Shown here: in pieces, positions 1 through 9,335 of the stretch
How positions within the stretch are numbered: position 1 is the first letter of the stretch
Layout of the letters: the number at the start of each line of letters is the position of its first letter
From: Silene noctiflora
Taxonomy: Eukaryota > Streptophyta > Magnoliopsida > Caryophyllales > Caryophyllaceae
Reading direction: 5' to 3'
DNA length: 43,224 nt
Assembly (NCBI GenBank): GCA_009801015.1
Contig: VHZZ01009958.1
Span: 28,865-72,088 of the forward strand
Translations under genes and position numbers: made by a program
The notes under the pieces: model-generated
Database searches by the model: none
What the model saw: the letters and a program-made list of their open reading frames with translations, nothing else
Told to the model about the DNA's origin: nothing

Positions 1-536
1 CGGTACCACCGGTGTGTCCGGAGTACCTTTTTACGGGCTGCGGTCCGGCTGTTTTGGTGGGCGGTGTTGCGGTGCCGTCACCAGGTTGTGGGTACGTCTG
101 GGTGTGTCCCGGTACCGGTGTGACGTGGTTGGAGGTTGTATCCCATGCATTTCATTGTCGTATTGCATTATCATATTTCGTATGTCGTCTCCCATGTTAA
201 TTATTGAAACTAACGTATTGTATGTTGTGTAAATTGTCACCTATTTCCGGGGTGACCTGTGTCGATCCATATGATATTTTCGATCATATGGGGAGCAGGT
301 TTGATTTCAGGTTATGTTGTATACGAGATTTGAGGCCGCACTTCGAGATTGGAGTCGAGTAGTAGACTTGAGCTAGAGGTCATAGTTGATGTGTTGTATT
401 TATTATTTATGTTATTTGTAATCATTAAACTTATATTATTTAATAAAATGTTCTTTATTGGAGTTTTGAATCATTACCTCAGGCGACCGAGATGGTAATG
501 CCTCGATTATCTTGGCTGGATAATCGGGGTGTTACA
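1..536 (+). mobile_element. 3' part of an LTR (probable Ty3/gypsy), cut by window edge
   Basis: The segment ends in GGGGTGTTACA, the usual terminus of plant gypsy LTRs, which begin TGTAACACC and end GGTGTTACA. An AATAAA-like poly(A) signal near 441-447 and a perfect 8-bp stem (CGATTATC at 504-511 with GATAATCG at 519-526) sit just before the end. The first 130 bases are GC-rich and repeat GGTACC/ACCGGTGTG motifs. The left end lies outside the window, so I cannot tell a solo LTR from the end of a full element, nor see a target duplication. The poly(A) signal near the right end favours + orientation. The short ORFs here have no recognisable domain. Confidence 0.6.
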
Positions 537-798
537 GCTTAAGTTGTGACCTTTTTTAATGACAAATTTTACTTGTATTTGATGACAGTATAACAAACAC
601 CACGAAGCAAAGAAGAATTTCAGAAAGAGGCATCGGAGAATTGAGTTATTTTCCATAGATTTAATCAAATTCTAGAGATGTGACATTCTTAGTTATTAAT
701 TTTCAGCACGATGTTGCCTAATATGTTCATAATAAAATGTTTTCACATTGGGTACATTCAATTTTGTACGTATCAATTTTGATTCGTGTTTACCTAAG
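537..798. other. intergenic, AT-rich, no gene recognised
   Basis: No ORF with a recognisable domain. A stretch at 600-655 could pass as the end of a coding exon but has no supporting context. Confidence 0.5.
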
Positions 799-1200
799 AA
801 CTATATAATAATTTATATAAAGTTGGCTTTCATATGTACGCATTACTCCATATATTCCACTTTTATTGTCTTACTTTTTATTAGGAAAAGATTAAAAAAA
901 AGGGGTAAAATGACAACTATACCCTTTCATTTAAAACTATGGGGTCAATATCATTTTGATAGAGTAAGTGATAGTTGAAAGATTAGGGGTAATCATAAAT
1001 ATGTCAGGTTATTACCGGATTGGGTTTTCTTCGGGTGGAATTGAAAAGATTGAGTAGGTTATTTTGGCACTAATGAGTCTGAACAATAGTAATCTTTTCA
1101 AACATTTTTTTACAAAAATGCTTACAAATTAAAGCCATAATATATAGTTCTTAACATAAAATTATAAGAATCCCGTGATTTTCACGGGTATCAAAACTAG
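799..1200 (+). mobile_element. Small non-autonomous Helitron
   Basis: The 3' end is textbook. A 7-bp stem (CCCGTGA/TCACGGG, 1172-1188, 3-nt loop) is followed by eight bases and then CTAG at 1197-1200, with a host T at 1201, as expected for insertion between A and T. The 5' end is less certain: CTATATAATAATTTATATAA at 801 followed by AGTTGGCTTT resembles plant Helitron 5' termini, but the leading TC is not intact. At about 400 bp it is too short to encode RepHel. It lies about 800 bp upstream of the first gene's start codon. Confidence 0.65.
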
Positions 1201-2002
1201 TTTACTTACTATAAGTACTAACATTATTGATCACATATACTCTATATTTAAATACTCCCCCAGCACTCGACGTACCCTATAAAATAAACAAAATACCATA
1301 GAGTATATGATTTGTACCATTACTCACACAAATAGGATTATACATCCAATTGTATATAAGCATTGTACAACCAAGGAATAAGAATCCGAACTTATATGTA
1401 TTTTTTCTGAGCTAATGCAAAGTTCATATTTTTAATGTGTAAATGGATGAGAACAAATACTTTCTAATAAAGCTCATATTCTTTAACATAAAGCTCAGAT
1501 ACTTTATTAAAAAACTCAGATTCTACACCGTACAACTGGTTGTATAGTCCGTGAATTGACATTACTCATGCACCTTTAAAAAATATCTACAATTACTTTG
1601 CAAAAAAATAGTAAGAAAGAAAATAAGCTTTTTGTTCATGAAAGACCTAAATTGAAGGACTTAATAGAATTAGGAGCCAAACAATTTGAATATCTAAAAA
1701 TAATAATCTCATTAACCAATTTTTCCCATGATCAATTCTAAGAAAAACTCCATTTTCAAAGTGTATCAACATCCTCAATGCATATTCATCTAACTTTATC
1801 TTCAATTTTTTTTTCATTAATCAAACAAAATTCAACATTTTCAAAGTGTCTCAACATTTAAATTAAACACAACATTTTCAAAGCGTAACTGTATATCTTA
1901 TTCCTATAAAAATATCAAATTGTTTTCTGGGATATATTCTAATATATCGTATTCTTATAAGTTTCGTACTATTCTATGAGACGATAATTGTAATACTTTG
2001 AG
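1201..2002. other. Upstream region of the first gene, repeat-rich
   Basis: AT-rich with no gene. At 1470-1535 there are short imperfect repeats of the type AAGCTCATATTCTTTA. At 1751-1764, 1836-1849 and 1873-1886 the motif CATTTTCAAAG(T/C)GT recurs three times. The last 250 bases form the likely promoter and 5' leader. Confidence 0.5.
1905..1914 (+). promoter_or_regulatory. Possible TATA box of the first gene
   Basis: TATAAAAATA lies about 90 nt upstream of the ATG at 2003, a plausible distance for a plant promoter with a short leader. The surroundings are AT-rich, so chance matches are common. No transcript data are visible here. Confidence 0.35.
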
Positions 2003-5000
2003 ATGGCCATAGATGTGAATGATCTTAAAATTTTGATAAATGCAGGACTTAAATATTTAATAAAAACTTGTCATCAATGGGCAAAAGATCATCCTCTTGT
2101 TTCTGGTGTTCTTTTATTTTTCTACCTATTATACATATTTTTTCCAAATTTATTTGACATATTATTTTATATTTTTCCTTTGATAATTTGTATTGCAATT
2201 ATTCTTGGTGGAAAACACATTAGAAAAAAAGATAATCAAGAACAACATACTAAGAACAACAAGAAATATGAAGTTCTTAGAACTATGTCGATTGATCATC
2301 GTCGATGTCGTCGACAATTGACATCTCAAATCAGCAGACGAACGTTAGAGAGTACTGAAGAATTATCAGAAGATGATTATTTTCGTGATAATGAAAGTTC
2401 GAGAAAAATAGGACCATTGGAACGGGAAAATAAAGAAAATACAAACGGATGTCCCAGTGAAAAAAGTTCGATAGGAATCTCAAATCATTATGAGACGGAA
2501 ACATCAAGAAAAATAGGACCGTCTCACAAAGAAAAAACAGAGGAATTTCCTGGGGATAAAAGTTCGACAAGAATCTCAAGTCGTTCCGACATAGAAACAT
2601 TACGAAAAACGGAAGGAACAACACGTGAGAAAAAAGACAATGCAAATGAATCCCCTCCAAATAAAAGTTCGACAGGAATCTCAAGTCATTCCGACACAGA
2701 ATCACAAGACGAAGACGAGAATGACGAGCATGAAACACGAGAATCTCGAAACAAGGTAATCGAATGGACGGAGGATGACCAAAGAAACTTGATGGATCTT
2801 GGATCATCCGAGATAGAAAGGAACAAAAGATTAGAGAGCTTAATAGCCAAAAGAAGAGCACGAAAACTACTAAGCATGCAACCAAGACGAAATTATTATC
2901 CATATGAGAACCTTATGGATCAAGTCGGATCTATCATGGTTTCGCGGTTTATTGACACAGAAATGGAGCACCAACCTGGGTCTGCGCCTTGCGCTTTGCG
3001 CTCGAAAAAGAATCCTTTTGATCTTCCCTATGATCCTCATGAAGAAAAGCCGATTCTTACTGGAGGTAGCTTTGATGAAGAATTCTTTAACACTCATCAA
3101 AAAGATTTCTTGACCGAAGATTGTTCTAATAAGTCCGATAATTTCATTTCTGAGCTTATGGAAGATCATTTAGCCAAATCTCTTCCTAGCTTCTTTACTT
3201 ACCCGAAATCAGTAGAGAAACCCCGGTTCACTCGATTTCAAAGGGAATCTGGTAATTATGTTGCACAAATTCTTATACCGATATGAGATAATCTCGTATA
3301 TAACTCTTTGAGACCGCACATTTGAAAAAATAATACAGAGCATATCTTAGGCTAGTGGTTAAGCCATAGGTATACGCTAAGCATTATTTGGCGCATATAT
3401 AACTCTTGCGACAACACATTTGAGATATAATATGTCTTAGCCTAGTGATTAAGACAGAGGTACACTGAACATTAGTGAGAAATAATATATTATTTCGGAT
3501 GTACTTTTGGCTAACGATGTGTTGTTCATGTTCCTTGAATCTTGCAGAAGAAAATTTACTAGGAATCGTCGAGGAACATCCTAAACAAGGTACTGATGAG
3601 TTTCGGTGTTTGAGCCACTCAAGTTCGACTAGCTATCCTTCAAAACCTTTACCATTTGATTGATACAAATTAATTGTGATGTATTCCATCAATTCAAGCC
3701 AATTTCATACGTTTGATTAAAATACGCTTCACATATATTGAACACTTGTGAACTTGACAACGTTTTTCTTCTAATTTCTTTTAGATGCAAAAGATGACCA
3801 AGAACCGGATCATCAAGATTCATCTGAGAAAGGTAATAACAATTTTAGCCCTTAATTTTTCCAATTTGTTTTCGATAAATGATTGCAAATTTACATTTGA
3901 TTTATTTTTTTCGTTTAGTTCAATCAAGTGACGATACTAGCTTAACTCTACAAAATGAAGATCACCATGAGCTAGAAAATCCATTTGCCAAAAACTTCGA
4001 TCCATCAGAATTAGACTCGATAAGTTCATCAGAAAAGAAGAACAAAAATGAGCTCGAATCTAAAGACGAGGAAGTTAATATTTTCGGTACAGATACAGTA
4101 AACAAACAACGTGAAGATGATGAAGATAGTACATCGTCAACATCATCATCATCGTCTTCATCATCGACATCTTCAACAGAGATGGCCATTGATGCTCATA
4201 AGAACGAGGCGTTTAGGAACTCGGTTAAAAAGGTCCTTAATTGCTTAATAATCCAAAGAAGCATGGGTACTGTAATCAAAGGAAACACAAATGGGAATGC
4301 AACTACATCAAATGGTCTTCTATATAATTCGATCCCACATGCTACTCCACCGACCAAAATGGAAGAAAGATCGTTTTACACGAGTAGACCTTACCACACC
4401 ACGACATTCTCTATAGCATCAGACATGCAAGTGGAGGTCTCAGAGACGGGATCCCCTCCGTTGGCTACCTTAGACCCGAGCTCCCCCACTGATCGAGAAT
4501 CGTTGGTGTACGATGGTGATGTCGACAAGGATGCAAACTCCGGTGATGAAGACTTATGGGGTGCATCACCTCATCCTCTGAGACAAGGGGAATTTGTTTC
4601 GAAATTCAAGTTACCCGGCATTACAGAAGAGAGTAATAACCAAGTTAAAGTATCAGATTTTAATATGTATGGTGATAATAATAATGATCCTAATGAACAA
4701 ATACCGGGAGAACAACCATCTTTAACGCGGAGGAAAGAAACTAATCAAGACCAACGGAGCATAGACGCGGAAATTATAGAGTCTGGATCATCAGTCTCAT
4801 CATCATCAGACGGTTTAACCTCGCAAATGCAGGCTAAATCCGAGCACCTTGCAGAGTACTTGGCTAATCTACCTCCTACTCAAACCGGTTCTACCTTATC
4901 AGAGGCAAGCTAATCAACTCTATTAATGGTTAGTTTTAATTTTTAAGCTAGTAATTAAGGTTAAATTTTATTCACAAACATTAGGAGCCGGAGCCAGAGC

Positions 5001-6245
5001 CAGAGCCAGAGCCGGAGCCCTCTATTGAAGTTGAGGTTAGCGCGGAAAACCACCCCTTTGAAGATGAGACACAACCTATAGAATTTAAGTTGGATGAAGC
5101 TAAAGAGGATTCGAGAGAAGGCAAAGAGATGGAAAAATCATATCCTAGAAGTAGCGCAACAAGCGAAACCGGAGCAATAAAAGAGACAGACTCAACTTCG
5201 AGTGAACAACCCGAACGTGAGCCTACATGTCAAGAGATACACATTGGAGTGCTTGAAAATCAACCAAGGACGATAGAGGTAATAACATTATATATCTCTT
5301 CTCCTAGGACAATCAACAACGGGGGAGTCGAGAATTTAAGATACATGACTAAAATTTAGATTAAAACATTGGTGAGTAAAAGCATAAAAAATAAATTAAC
5401 TTTCATACTATTTTCCGTTGTTGCGACCACAATTCATTTTGGGATAAAGACTCTGATGTTGTATTGTTTTCTGTTGCTGCTAACCCCTAGTTCCGCTACT
5501 ATTTTGAATGATTCGAGTATACTTAGAAGATATGTTTTTCAGGATAAACCAAGCTTAGTAAAAAATGATGTATTGGATTCTGAATCCCACATTGGTGAAC
5601 AAATAGGCCAGAAGAAGGAAGCCATTCCTGATTCATATTCAACTACTTGTCTAGAAGAAATCTTTGAGCAATCAAGATTAGAGGAACGGGGTAATGTAAA
5701 CTCGAAAGAAGATAAGAAAATCCTTAATGACGATGAACTGATAAATAACTCAGATAATGTTCCTGTCATTCAAGTAAGTTTAATTTTGATTATCCGTTAG
5801 AGTTAGAGTTATCGTTTGTTTGTTTACGTTTGCTTTTAGATCGTTTTTTATGCATGTAAGTGTAAGTATGTAACAGTTATGCTAATTAACCCTCGTAAAT
5901 TATTAGGAAAAGTCCACATTGTCTGAAAAGAATGAAGATGATCAAACGAATCATGCTATTTTCGACGATATGAAGTTGGAACTCGCCGATAAAGCAAATC
6001 ATGCTATTTTCGACAATAAGAAGTTGGAACTCAATGATCAAACGAACAATACTATTTTCGACGATAAGAAGTTGGAACTCGATAATAGAAGCATAGAAAG
6101 CGAGGGAAGGTTAGGAGAGGTCGATGATGCACCACAACCAGCAACAATAGAAGAGGATAATATGGAGTCATCAAGCTCAATAGAAGCAGTGAGTTCGAGA
6201 CCTATAGACGATTCCGAAGACAACTTAGAACAGTCTAAAACTTGA
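2003..6245 (+). CDS. Membrane-anchored acidic protein of unknown function (plant NPFDLPYDP family), 7 exons
   Basis: Exons read by eye: 2003-3251, 3548-3589, 3785-3832, 3919-4904, 4985-5278, 5543-5773 and 5907-6245. Phases agree throughout and give 1062 residues ending in TGA. The N-terminus (residues ~30-70) has two hydrophobic segments, so membrane anchoring is likely. Residues 131-232 hold three 32-35-residue repeats. Around residues 325-362 is the block GSAP...NPFDLPYDP...EEKP...SFDEEFF, which I recognise from a plant family sometimes mislabelled cardiomyopathy-associated protein (e.g. Arabidopsis AT5G17910). The rest is acidic and probably disordered: a poly-Ser run (~517-534), an EP repeat at the start of exon 5 and a 16-residue repeat x3 in exon 7. 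The ATG at 2003 precedes the first hydrophobic segment and suits the family N-terminus. Only exon 4 needs a non-GT donor. Function unknown; the locus could be a pseudogene if the GC donor is not used. Confidence 0.8.
2393..2698 (+). repeat. Three coding repeats of 32-35 residues in exon 1
   Basis: Units cover residues 131-165, 166-197 and 198-232. Each follows the pattern E-(S/T)-x-RK...(D/N/E)KSS(T/I)-x-IS-(N/S)-H/R. They lie between the membrane segments and the conserved NPFDLPYDP block. Divergence between units suggests an old duplication within a low-complexity linker. Confidence 0.7.
3298..3474 (+). repeat. Imperfect tandem duplication in intron 1, tRNA box-A-like
   Basis: Two related ~85-nt copies (about 3298-3388 and 3397-3474) share TATAACTCTT, CACATTTGA, then TCTTAG(G/C)CTAGTG(G/A)TTAAG, AGGTA and AACATTA or AGCATTA. 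TAGCCTAGTGATT resembles a pol III box A, so these may be heads of a tRNA-derived SINE. No clear box B follows. They lie entirely within intron 1 (3252-3547). Confidence 0.5.
4905..4984 (+). other. Predicted GC-AG intron (intron 4 of the first gene)
   Basis: The exon 4 frame runs to a TAA at 4911-4913. Before it no GT donor fits, but AGAG|GCAAGC at 4901-4910 is a good GC donor. The acceptor TTAG ends at 4984. Splicing at phase 0 gives an in-frame EPEPEP stretch and 98 further open codons ending at an exact GT donor (5279). The 80-nt length is typical for plants. Confidence 0.6.
5949..6092 (+). repeat. 48-nt coding tandem repeat, three units, in the last exon
   Basis: Units 5949-5996, 5997-6044 and 6045-6092 each encode 16 residues of the form N(H/N)(A/T)IFD(D/N)xKLEL... 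The DNA is very similar between units, much more so than the exon 1 repeats, so this is a recent in-frame expansion in the acidic tail. Confidence 0.85.
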
Positions 6246-6488
6246 GTTGCATTGTTGATTGCTTCCCCCCATTTCACCATTCAAGTTGTGATATAGGACT
6301 AATAGGAGCTTGTATTTTAGATAAGCAGGCAAAATTTGGTAGATTATGAACAATTTTGACATAGAACTATGTGTAAATGCCTCAAATTATAGAACAATTT
6401 TGAGACTCTTTGTGTTACATTTGGCACAAATTTTTTTGTACTTCGAAAAAATTAATGTATAGTGTATAACATAATGAATGCCTTGCTA
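6246..6488 (+). other. Probable 3' UTR and downstream flank
   Basis: Follows the TGA of the first gene and is AT-rich. No canonical AATAAA is evident; an AATGAA-like signal lies near 6474. No other feature seen. Confidence 0.4.
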
Positions 6489-6650
6489 AGTGACAGAGCT
6501 AGGTGGGGGCTTGCAGACGGCCGGACACCCCGCTGAACAATGAAAAAAAATTGAAATTTTCAGTTAAAATTCGATTTTGTTCCTAATTTACACTATTATA
6601 TTTTATATTAGTAGTTCACTCTCCTAACATCAAATCATGGCTCCATCGCT
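6489..6650. mobile_element. Short MITE with GGAGC/GCTCC terminal repeats
   Basis: The left end AGTGACAGAGCTAGG and the reverse complement of the right end (AGCGATGGAGCCATG) match at about 11 of 15 positions. The interior is AT-rich after a short GC-rich segment. Related one-sided ends occur widely in plants (GGCGGAGCCAGG type). A similar left end occurs at 34521. No clear target duplication. Confidence 0.45.
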
Positions 6651-6762
6651 AAACTAGTCATGATTGGAGTTGTTTGTGTTCATTTATGGAGTAGTTTGAG
6701 GTTGAAATCGTTTGGGTTCAATCATGGCGAATATATGAAATCTAAGTACAACGGTACGAGAA

Positions 6763-6807
<45 letters not shown>

Positions 6808-7231
6808 GTGGTACGTACCACTACCTATAGTGATATATAATTACTAGCGTGTCATTGATGATTTGCTAATTATAATGCTAAAAAAGTTGTAATTCTTACA
6901 AGGCACAACCCCCTCCCCATTTTAATTTTTTTTTTTTTCAGTTGTAAGACTTTACAACCTTTAATTTTGATGCATTAGAAATGAGAATTTGTGATTAGAC
7001 ACGTTACATGAGAGACAACTTGATCTCACATGCATGATATTTAAAGTACGAGGTCACTTGTCCCAATTAAACATGGCCAATAGCATGGACTAGCTCGACC
7101 AACATGTGCATGCGGCCGAGTCTATGTTTTTGAAGTCCGCCTTGACCCAGGCCTCTGGATTCGTTTAGGGATCAACTCTCCAGAAAAAAGGTATGACGGG
7201 TCGGGTTAGGGCCAAGCCTAAGCCAATCTCG
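6651..7231. other. Intergenic with a 39-nt poly-T tract and small inverted repeats
   Basis: An uninterrupted run of 39 T occupies 6765-6803. It is followed by a perfect 14-bp palindrome GTGGTACGTACCAC (6808-6821). At 6882-6966 a ~22-bp imperfect inverted repeat (GTTGTAATTCTTACAAG against GTTGTAAGACTTTACAAC) brackets ~45 bp, possibly a tiny MITE. No gene seen. Confidence 0.5.
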
Positions 7232-7236
7232 CCTGG

Positions 7237-7798
7237 TGTCACGGTCCGGTACTTTGAGCCGGAACGCGACGCGCACCCTAGTCTGATTCCAAGACAAGAA
7301 TGCAAGCGAGAGCGTCAAGCACTAGTGAGGGATCGCCCACTAGTGCATTCGTAATCGGTCTCGGTTTGCGTGTGTCGGGATCCTAGTCTCGATCATCAAC
7401 GGTCGACACACACATGCTCGTTAGTATGAATGAAGGCAACAATGCATTAGAATGCAAGCAACGAGCAGTAAATAAGAAAGTTTTTGGATGGGAAGTAGAT
7501 TGATTGACTAGTACTTCTCATAGAGGCAAATTTGATATTATAGGTCTTGTAGCATGAAACATTGAAAGTGGAGAATAGCGATACGTTTTCTAAACGCCTA
7601 AAAACGTATCTTAAACTAAACAACGACCTCCAAGATTCGACACTCAAGAAGTAATCTTGGAGTACTACATGAACATAAAAAACAGAAATGAAAATACATA
7701 AGCGAAGAATAAAATCTAAGGGTTCGAAGTGAAAGGAGCACGCGCGCAATTTTTAGGATTATAAGGCTAGAATTGCAGCTAACATGCTGCTCCTTACA
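7237..7798 (-). repeat. 3' LTR of the Ty3/gypsy element
   Basis: 562 bp, TG...CA termini, with the CCTGG duplication immediately to the left. It contains two CACTAGTG palindromes starting 18 bp apart (7320-7327 and 7338-7345). Compared with the other LTR it carries an extra ~11 nt near its right end. Confidence 0.95.
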
Positions 7799-7812
7799 CT
7801 CTCCCCCACCTA
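7799..7812 (-). promoter_or_regulatory. Polypurine tract
   Basis: The + strand reads CTCTCCCCCACC directly after the left LTR. On the element's strand this is GGTGGGGGAGAG abutting the 3' LTR, the expected plus-strand primer for reverse transcription. Confidence 0.85.
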
Positions 7813-7856
7813 ATTTATTGCCGTCCTCGGCAACGCTTGAAATCTGCAAGGCTGGA

Positions 7857-9128
7857 TCAGTCGGTTGATGTCGCTAGAAGTTGGTTGGAGCAGATGTTGG
7901 CACGCTTGCTTTTGTTGCGGGTGGGATCTTTAGGATCTGGATGGTAGGGCTTCAAACAACTCACATGAAATACAGGGTGACACTTCATCCAGGCAGGGCG
8001 GTCGAGCTTGTATGCCACTTCCCCAATCCGCTTGATCACTTGGATGTGGCCTTCATACTTTATCACCAGTCGCTTGTCTCGTCCCCGGAGGAATCTCATC
8101 TGCTCCTTGTTCAACTTCACCATGACCTTGTCACCAACATTGAATTCACGGGGCCTCCGGTTCTCATCTGCCCACTTCTTCATACGGCGGGATGCTTTCT
8201 CCAAATAAGCTCGGACAATCTCAGCATTCACGTTCCACTCTCTGGCAAACTCATGTGCTTTCTTCGTTTGGCCTGCATAGGTATCTGCAACAGTACGAGG
8301 TAGCAACGACATCTGACCTGTAACAAGCTCAAACGGGCTCTTGTTGTAAGAGGAGCTCGTTTGAGCGTTAAAACAAAAATGGGCAACATCAAGGAGTCTC
8401 ACCCACTCCATTTGAGTTGCACCCACAAAGTGTCGCAGATATTCTTACAACATGCTATTGAAGCGTTCTGTCTGGCCATCCGTTTGGGGATGGTAGCTGG
8501 AGGATATCCGGAGATTCGACCCAAGTAGCTTGAACAACTCTCCCCAAAATAATCCCTTGAAGCGAGCATCGCGATCACTGATTATACTCTGAGGTAGTCC
8601 CCAATACTTCACAACATGCCTGAAAAACATTGTAGCTGTTTCTTCGGCACTACAAGACTTAGGTAAGGGAATGAAAGTGCCATACTTCGAGAATCGATCC
8701 ACAATGACAAGGATCACACTTAGTTCCCCTACCTTCGGTAACCCAGATATGAAGTCCACCGAGATACTCTCCCATGGTCGATTCAGTACTAGCAATGGAT
8801 TCAGCAACCTTCCCGGCTTCTGTTTTTCTCCCTTGTCTTGTTGGCAAATGAGACAAGTCTTTGTGTACTTTATCACATCATCGTTCATCTGTGGCCAATA
8901 GTAACTCCTCTTTAATAAGTATAAGGTCCTCTTCCATCCCGGATGACCCACCCACAAGGTATCATGGCACTCTTGTAGGAGAATCTTTCGAAGTCCTGTC
9001 GCTTTCGGAACAAAGATACGATGTCCTTTCGTGAGCAGGAGCCCATCTTCCATCCAGAACTTGCGAGTTTTCCCTTCAATGGCTAGTTGTTTCAGATTTC
9101 TCGCCGTGGGTTCTTGGTCGAGATGTTA
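7857..9128 (-). pseudogene. Integrase region of the Ty3/gypsy element, with stops
   Basis: Frame 9053-8445 has a zinc-binding region (HD...GHPG...CLIC) and then the catalytic core. The first acidic residue is in SVDFISGLP, the second in ISDRDARF and the Glu in TDGQTERF, so the DDE triad is intact. A TAA at 8442-8444 interrupts the frame, which continues in 8426-7857 with the C-terminal DNA-binding part (KCHPVFHVSCLKPY, GPY/F-like). Another in-frame TAA lies upstream at 9126-9128. The reading ends close to the polypurine tract, as usual. No clear chromodomain. Confidence 0.85.
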
Positions 9129-9335
9129 TTTCGCCTTAGCTCGAATATTTGTGGCCACAGTGGCGGTGGACAGATGAGCAATTACATGTAGTGCAGATAA
9201 ATCGCACCTGCGGCTTAGGGCATCAGCGACCCGGTTTGCCGCTTCCGGCCGGTAAATGAATTCTACATCAAACTCTGCCGACAATTCCTGCCATCTCGCT
9301 TGTCGACTATTGAGCTTGGGTTGGGTGAAGAAATG

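Noticed and set aside
2331..3169. Long - strand ORFs opposite exon 1 of the first gene
   Set aside because: Mirror translations of a Ser/Glu/Lys-rich coding exon; no domain and no splice context.
7881..8303. + strand ORF of 140 codons
   Set aside because: Antisense to the integrase C-terminal part of the gypsy element.
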